Shown here: positions 59,125 through 64,000 of the stretch, one piece after another
Layout: every line of letters begins with the position of its first letter
Position numbering within the stretch: position 1 is the stretch's first letter
Assembly (NCBI RefSeq): GCF_027587375.1
Contig: NZ_JAMXIC010000004.1
Span: 133,299-197,298 of the forward strand
Length of the DNA stretch: 64,000 nucleotides
Direction of reading: 5' to 3'
DNA from: Arthrobacter sp. B2a2-09
GTDB taxonomy: Bacteria; Actinomycetota; Actinomycetes; Actinomycetales; Micrococcaceae
Translations under genes and position numbers: made by a program
Notes under the pieces: generated by a model
Databases searched by the model: none
The model's input: only the letters and a program-made list of their open reading frames with translations
Told to the model about the DNA's origin: nothing

Positions 59125-61779
59125 ATGGACGATACCGAAGGGACCCACACCTCGCCCCCGATTATTCGGGCAGCCGAGCTCCAAGAGATTGTGATTGCCT
59201 TGTCAGGGCCGGAACCGGCCGGGATAGTCATCTCGGGGCCGGGTGGCTCCGGAATGACCACCCTCTTGGACGCCGCGGCTTCAGTGCTGGGCGGATCCTT
59301 CAGCGTGATCGCCCACAACGTCTCGGAGTCGTTCGCGGATATTCCTTTTGGAATCGCCATGGCACTTGTTCCGGACCTGCCGGCCAGGGCCAAAGTGTGG
59401 CCGGGTTCCATCGTTGCGGCGTGCCGGAAGGCAGTGCGTGGCGCCGCGACATCCGGCTCCGCTGCCTTGCTGGTCCTGGACAACATAGATTTCCTGGATG
59501 ACATGTCCCTTTGGCTCCTGAGCCAGTTGCTTGTTGAACCGGACATCCGCCTGATTGCCACCCACCGCTCGGACCGGCCCTTGAGGATGGAACTGATGGA
59601 GTCCGTGGTTTCGCGGCAGCTGTCCGTTGTGACGTTGGACGATCTCACGCAGGAGCAGCTTCGCGAATTCCTTGATGATCGCCTCGGCGGGCACGCTGCC
59701 CGCAGTTTGGTCCGGGACATCCATGCCCTCACCGGAGGAAACCTGCAGACCGCGAAGTTGCTTCTGGACGAAGCCGCAGCGCGTGGCGAGATCGTGGAGC
59801 AGGCTGATTCCTGGATGCTGTCCGGACCGATCCGCTTGGACGGTTCGCAAGCGCTCGAGCTAACCCGCCACCGGCTTGAGGGCTATTCCGTGCCACAGCG
59901 GCAGGTCGTGGATATTCTGGCGGTGGGGGAGCCGATACCGCTGGCCGTCCTTGAACAACTTGTCCAAAAGCGGGCGATCGAAGCGCTGCGGGCCGACCGA
60001 ACGATCCGTATCCAGGCACACAGCCAGGAGACGGCAACGCTCAGCCATGCCATCGAGGGGAGGCTGGCCCGGCAGCAGCTGGGACCTGCGCGGATCCTCG
60101 AACTTCGCCGGAGCATCTACGCGACGTCCGCACCCGTTGCCGATGACTCGCTCTGGACGCTGTTCCGTCGCGTGGACCTCGAACAGGCAAGCGGTTTGCC
60201 GGTGCCGGACGCGGATCTCATGGCCGTGGCCATTGCCGCAAACGACATTCACGACAATCGGCGGGCCCGGCGGTCCGCGGAAGCGGTACGGGCACCGGAA
60301 CTCGGACTGGTTGCAGGTGTGGAACTGGCCAGGGCGCTCTACCAAACAAGGGATTTCCCCGAGGCTGTCAGGGTCCTGAAGGGTCTGGTGGCAAACACCC
60401 CTGACGTCCTGACTGTGGACTTCGCCCACGCGGTATGGCTTTTGCTGCATGCACTTTTGCCGACATCGCCCGGGGCGAATGTGCTTCAGGCGGTCCTTCA
60501 GGATGCCCGACGGCGGCTGGAGGCTGCCGCCGTCGGCATCCAGCCGGGCGAGCCAGCCCATCTTGACCATTCGGCCGTCCGGGACGAACTGGATGTTCTC
60601 CAGCTGTATCTGGATGCCCAGAACGGAAGCTGGCCTTCAGCCAGTGGTGAGCTGTTCCAAAGGCTTTGCCACAGCCAATTGGTCGATCCCGGACTGCGTT
60701 CGGAGCGCCATCCACCAGCGCCCACCCAGGCCGGCGTGCTATTGATGGCGCTCGTCTCCCAAGGGTTGGCCGTCAGCGGACGGTTCGCGGACGCGGTCGC
60801 TCTTTCGACGCTGGCCCTCGAAGCCGTGGGGCGGCTGCCACGGTGCCCTGTGGACTTCCACTCCACTGTGCTGACCATCCACGGGTCCAATTTGATCTGG
60901 CGCGGGCAATGGGGTGGCCCCGAAATGTTCTGCGCCGGCAGTTCCAGCTACAGCAACCGGATGAGCTATTTCGGCGGGTCTGCGCACCTCTACAGGGCGC
61001 TCGTGCTTGCCAGGCAGGGGAGCCTGGAACTGGCGTGTGAACAGTTCCGCCAAGCCAAGGCCCGGCTGGATGAAGCCGACCCTGACGGACTCCTGCCACC
61101 GGCCCTCGGCGGACTTGCTGCGGCGGCGTGGTTGCTGGGCGACGTCAACCAGGTACGTCGCGCCCTGGCGGCCTACGATTCGCGAGCCAGCGGCGGGAAC
61201 TATCTTGCCTCGCAGCTCGCCGAAAGCTATTCGTCCGCCGCCCGGTCAGTGCTGATTGGCGCGGAACACTCGCACCGGAAACTTCTCCAGCTTGCCGGTT
61301 CTGCCGCCAAGAAGGGACACCGGGCGCTCGAAATGTTGAATCTCGGCTTGGCCGCCCGTACTGGCAGCCGGGGATACCGGCAGTTGGGGGCGGGAGTGTC
61401 AGAGCTGGTGTGGAGCGTCGAGTCCGGCATGCCGTCGGGACAGGAATCGGGACAGGAAATGGGAACAGGACAGTTAAGCATGGGTGAACCTCAGCAAGCG
61501 TTTGACCAGGAGGAGGCGTTCGCTTTTGACGAGCCCCACCCGGTCAGCCCGGAGGCCGGGTCCTCGGTCCTTCCCGGCATCGTCAAGCTTTCCCAGCGTG
61601 AACGCGAAGTGACGGCCTTGGTGGCCTCCGGGCTGAGCAGCGCGGAGGTGGCTGCCCGATTGGGTATCGCCGTGAACACTGTCAACGCCCACCTGCAGCG
61701 GGTTTACGGCAAGCTCGGAGTTTCGCGCAGGCAGAAGCTTTCCGAGCTGTGGGACGAGTTGGCGAAGCCGGAGGAATAG
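59125..61779 (+). CDS. LuxR-type regulator with N-terminal STAND-like domain (LAL 5), P-loop lysine lost
   Basis: An 884-aa protein of the same general plan, separated from LAL 1-4 by the polysaccharide genes. The P-loop equivalent reads GPGGSGMTT (residues 38-46), with Met44 instead of Lys; Walker B is 'ALLVLDNIDFLDD'. The HTH 'LSQREREVTALVASGLSSAEVAARLGIAVNTVNAHLQRVYGKLGVSRRQKL' differs in the recognition helix (VNTVNAHLQ against VRTVEGHLY in LAL 1-4), so it probably reads another site or partner. A Gln/Glu-rich linker precedes the HTH. The ATG has AGGA upstream. Confidence 0.87.
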   Translation: MDDTEGTHTSPPIIRAAELQEIVIALSGPEPAGIVISGPGGSGMTTLLDAAASVLGGSFSVIAHNVSESFADIPFGIAMALVPDLPARAKVWPGSIVAACRKAVRGAATSGSAALLVLDNIDFLDDMSLWLLSQLLVEPDIRLIATHRSDRPLRMELMESVVSRQLSVVTLDDLTQEQLREFLDDRLGGHAARSLVRDIHALTGGNLQTAKLLLDEAAARGEIVEQADSWMLSGPIRLDGSQALELTRHRLEGYSVPQRQVVDILAVGEPIPLAVLEQLVQKRAIEALRADRTIRIQAHSQETATLSHAIEGRLARQQLGPARILELRRSIYATSAPVADDSLWTLFRRVDLEQASGLPVPDADLMAVAIAANDIHDNRRARRSAEAVRAPELGLVAGVELARALYQTRDFPEAVRVLKGLVANTPDVLTVDFAHAVWLLLHALLPTSPGANVLQAVLQDARRRLEAAAVGIQPGEPAHLDHSAVRDELDVLQLYLDAQNGSWPSASGELFQRLCHSQLVDPGLRSERHPPAPTQAGVLLMALVSQGLAVSGRFADAVALSTLALEAVGRLPRCPVDFHSTVLTIHGSNLIWRGQWGGPEMFCAGSSSYSNRMSYFGGSAHLYRALVLARQGSLELACEQFRQAKARLDEADPDGLLPPALGGLAAAAWLLGDVNQVRRALAAYDSRASGGNYLASQLAESYSSAARSVLIGAEHSHRKLLQLAGSAAKKGHRALEMLNLGLAARTGSRGYRQLGAGVSELVWSVESGMPSGQESGQEMGTGQLSMGEPQQAFDQEEAFAFDEPHPVSPEAGSSVLPGIVKLSQREREVTALVASGLSSAEVAARLGIAVNTVNAHLQRVYGKLGVSRRQKLSELWDELAKPEE

Positions 61780-61917
61780 GGCCAACGCACTGCCGATTAA
61801 GGCAGCGAAGCCGATTGGTGGGACAATTACAAGGTGACGCCGCCACTCCTGGCGGTCAGCCGCTGGCGATTGCCACGTATTCCCCACAACACGTATTCCT
61901 AACAAGGAGCACCGGTT

Positions 61918-63252
61918 TTGACAATGGTTTCCACCCCCGCGTGGGGAGATGCCCAGGTTTCCGCACTCGATGACGATGAAGTCCGTCGCATCCGCAACGA
62001 TTTCCCCGTTCTTGAGCAGGAAATCAATGGCAAACCGCTGGTCTACCTGGATTCGGGAGCCACCTCGCAGAACCCCCGGAGCGTGCTCGAGGCTGAGCAG
62101 GAATTCTATGAGCAGCGGAACTCTGCCGTGCATCGCGGCGCGCACCACCTTGCGGTGGAGGCCACGGATGCCTTCGAAGACGCGCGTGCCACCGTGGCAC
62201 GTTTTGTGGGCGTGCAGGACGATGAGCTGATCTGGACCGCCAACGCCACCGCGGGGCTGAACCTCTTGGCCTATTCGTTTTCGAATGCCAGTGTGGACCG
62301 GGCAGCCGGCGGCGCCGAGCGTTTTGCCCTGAAGCCGGGCGACGAAGTGCTTGTCACCGAAATGGAACACCATGCCAACCTGATCCCTTGGCAGGAATTG
62401 TGCCGGCGGACCGGAGCAAGCCTCAAGTACATTCCCCTCGACGACGCCGGTGCGTTGCGTCTTGAAGAGGCAGCACGCCTCTTGACCCCGCGCACCAGGA
62501 TCCTGGCCTTCACCCACACTTCCAACGTGCTTGGCAACATCAACCCCGTGGACGTGTTGGTCCGGATGGCCCGGGAAGTAGGCGCCTTGGTAGTCCTGGA
62601 CGCCTGCCAGTCCGCGCCGCACCTCCCCTTGGACTTCAAGGCCATGGACGTGGACTTCGCCGTATTCTCCGGCCACAAAATGCTGGGGCCAACGGGGATC
62701 GGCGCGGTCTATGGCCGCAGCGAGCTACTCAATGCCATGCCACCGTTCCTGACCGGCGGTTCCATGATCACTACGGTGACCATGGAAGAAGCCCGATACC
62801 TGCCCGCCCCCCAGCGCTTCGAGGCCGGAACCCAGCCTATTTCGCAGGCGGTGGCCCTCGCTGCCGCAGCAAACTACCTCAGCGAAACAGGAATGCACCG
62901 GATCGCCCTGCGTGAGGCGGAGCTCGGCCAGAGGCTTGTCATGGGCCTCAGCGCTATCGACGGCGTGCGGGTGCTGGGCCCCGGGCCGGGGGAAGAACGG
63001 ACCGGGCTTGCCGCATTCGACGTCTCCGGAGTGCACGCGCACGACGTCGGGCAGTACCTCGACAACCTGGGCATCGCTGTCCGGGTGGGTCACCATTGTG
63101 CCCAGCCTTTGCACCGCAGGCTGGGCCTGAGCGCTTCCACCAGGGCCAGTACGTACCTTTACACAACGTCCGAGGAAGTGGACCTGCTGGTTGAGGCCGT
63201 TGCCCAGATCAGGCCTTACTTTGGGGTAACGGCTTCCGGAGTCGCATCATGA
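61918..63252 (+). CDS. sufS: SufS-type cysteine desulfurase
   Basis: A PLP enzyme that takes sulfur from cysteine for Fe-S cluster assembly. The 444-aa product shows 'YLDSGATSQNPRSVLEAEQEFYE', 'NSAVHRGAHHLAVEATDAFEDAR', the PLP Lys in 'FSGHKMLGPTGIGAVYG' and the active-site Cys in 'VRVGHHCAQPLHRRLG'. The TTG at 61918 has AAGGAG eight bases upstream and is preferred over the ATG two codons later. Coupled to sufU by an ATGA overlap, the usual Gram-positive SufS/SufU pair. Confidence 0.94.
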   Translation: MTMVSTPAWGDAQVSALDDDEVRRIRNDFPVLEQEINGKPLVYLDSGATSQNPRSVLEAEQEFYEQRNSAVHRGAHHLAVEATDAFEDARATVARFVGVQDDELIWTANATAGLNLLAYSFSNASVDRAAGGAERFALKPGDEVLVTEMEHHANLIPWQELCRRTGASLKYIPLDDAGALRLEEAARLLTPRTRILAFTHTSNVLGNINPVDVLVRMAREVGALVVLDACQSAPHLPLDFKAMDVDFAVFSGHKMLGPTGIGAVYGRSELLNAMPPFLTGGSMITTVTMEEARYLPAPQRFEAGTQPISQAVALAAAANYLSETGMHRIALREAELGQRLVMGLSAIDGVRVLGPGPGEERTGLAAFDVSGVHAHDVGQYLDNLGIAVRVGHHCAQPLHRRLGLSASTRASTYLYTTSEEVDLLVEAVAQIRPYFGVTASGVAS

Positions 63253-63761
63253 GCGGTCTGGACTCCTTGTACCAGCAGCTGATCCTGGAACACTCCAAGA
63301 CCCGCAGCGGCGGAGACCTCGCTAACCTTCCGGCCGCCGCAACGGGCGCTCCGGGCACCGGACAGAGCTACACGGGACAGAGCCACCAGCTCAATCCCAT
63401 TTGCGGGGACGAGATCACCCTTCGGCTCAGTCTCGGCACCGACGGAGACGGACAGGCTGTCACGGAAATCCATTGGGACGGTGACGGCTGTGCCATTTCG
63501 ATGGCGTCCGCGTCCATCCTCAGTGAAATGGCACCGGGCATGTCCCCGATGTCCCTTCGCCACACGATCGATCACTTCCGGGAATTGATGCGTTCACGCG
63601 GCAAGCTGGAAGCAGATGAGGAACTGCTCCAAGACGCTGCAGCCCTGGCCGGGGTTGCCAAGTATCCTGCCCGGGTAAAGTGCGCCATGCTCGCCTGGGT
63701 TGCTGCAGAGGACGCGCTGCGCCAGGCCGAGGCCAGCCAAGGGGTGCCGCAGGCTCTCTAA
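63249..63761 (+). CDS. sufU: SufU-type sulfur acceptor / Fe-S assembly protein
   Basis: Zinc protein that accepts persulfide sulfur from SufS. The 170-aa product has 'LYQQLILEHSKT', then the three ligand Cys in 'NPICGDEI', 'GDGCAISMASASILSEM' and 'ARVKCAMLAW'. Between the first helix and NPICGD there is a ~20-residue Gly/Ala/Thr-rich insertion ('NLPAAATGAPGTGQSYTGQS') that is longer than in Bacillus SufU. The start overlaps the sufS stop. Confidence 0.92.
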   Translation: MSGLDSLYQQLILEHSKTRSGGDLANLPAAATGAPGTGQSYTGQSHQLNPICGDEITLRLSLGTDGDGQAVTEIHWDGDGCAISMASASILSEMAPGMSPMSLRHTIDHFRELMRSRGKLEADEELLQDAAALAGVAKYPARVKCAMLAWVAAEDALRQAEASQGVPQAL

Positions 63762-63817
63762 TGCGGGCAGCCTGAGGTCGAGTAGCGTCCACTCTATTTC
63801 GGGCCCTGGGACGGACT

Positions 63818-63823
63818 TAGCCT
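63818..63823 (+). promoter_or_regulatory. -10 box of leaderless promoter (45-aa membrane protein)
   Basis: TAGCCT lies exactly six bases before the ATG at 63830. A TCGAGTAG motif lies upstream at 63778. Confidence 0.5.
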
Positions 63824-63829
63824 CGAAGC

Positions 63830-63967
63830 ATGATTACTTTGGAGAGCAGGCGCGAATGGCGCCGGAGCCAGCATCGGGTCCGCCGGGCGGAATTCGTGGT
63901 TGTGGGATTGTTGCTCGCCCTCGTCGCCGCGACAATTCTTGCCGCAGTCGCGGGGCTAATGCGCTGA
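63830..63967 (+). CDS. Small single-pass membrane protein, 45 aa
   Basis: The product begins MITLESRREWRRSQHRVRRA, a strongly basic cytoplasmic part, followed by one hydrophobic helix (about residues 22-43: FVVVGLLLALVAAT then ILAAVAGL) and ends MR. No Shine-Dalgarno, but a -10 box is at the six-base distance seen in other apparently leaderless genes. No family is recognised. The charge pattern (positive inside, clean helix) supports a real small membrane protein. Confidence 0.55.
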   Translation: MITLESRREWRRSQHRVRRAEFVVVGLLLALVAATILAAVAGLMR

Positions 63968-64000
63968 AGGCCAGATGCTCGAACGCAGCTACGCTGCGGC

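Noticed and set aside
35591..61800. Biosynthetic gene cluster for a small-molecule antibiotic (LAL regulators often mark these)
   Set aside because: No polyketide synthase, NRPS, terpene or RiPP enzymes are present; all enzymes in the block act on sugars or polysaccharides.

Overview
The window is high-GC actinobacterial DNA, most like Arthrobacter or a close relative (Micrococcaceae). This is judged from gene order (DUF5719 / metallopeptidase-like / DUF3499 / Trm112 / ahcY; tatD / rpf / rsmA / ispE / ABC-F / tetR / glmU / prs / rplY / pth), frequent GTG and TTG starts, and cell-wall genes such as Rpf, L,D-transpeptidases and protein O-mannosyltransferase. No transposase, integrase, phage gene, CRISPR array or rRNA was found. 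One tRNA gene (tRNA-Gln, TTG) is present.

Positions 1-23,000 are mostly chromosomal core. They hold the C-terminal part of a membrane glycosyltransferase with DUF5719, small conserved genes, ahcY, two tandem L,D-transpeptidases, an RDD / SpoIIM divergent pair, a TIGR01906 membrane protein, protein O-mannosyltransferase, rsmI, a succinate-semialdehyde-type dehydrogenase, and a minus-strand MoxR - DUF58 - transglutaminase operon. Positions 23,000-35,600 carry tatD, a resuscitation-promoting factor, rsmA-ispE, an ABC-F protein, a TetR regulator, tRNA-Gln, glmU-prs, rplY and pth. Between the ABC-F gene and tetR lie about 1.17 kb with no credible gene but three kinds of repeat, one of them a three-unit family that can form large hairpins.

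Positions 35,600-61,800 look like an accessory block set between pth and sufS-sufU. It opens with four consecutive large LuxR-type regulators that have an N-terminal STAND/AAA-like ATPase region (LAL type, 893-928 aa) and ends with a fifth. Between them lie a nucleotide-sugar dehydrogenase, an NAD-dependent epimerase, an SLH-anchored polysaccharide deacetylase, a second deacetylase homologue that has lost two metal ligands, a processive-type GT2 synthase (QxxRW motif), a membrane-anchored GH18 glycosidase, two related secreted proteins of unknown function and several small ORFs. My reading is a locus for making, modifying and trimming an extracellular amino-sugar polymer (PNAG- or chitin-like), controlled by the LAL regulators. 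A 27-bp partly palindromic element occurs at the same place in front of the two polysaccharide transcription units, and CGAGTA half-sites recur before the third LAL gene; these are candidate operators.

Two genome-wide patterns are also visible. At least seven genes have a -10-like TAnnnT box exactly six bases before the start codon and no Shine-Dalgarno sequence, which points to leaderless transcripts. A 66-bp near-palindrome occurs twice, each time just after the 3' end of a gene.
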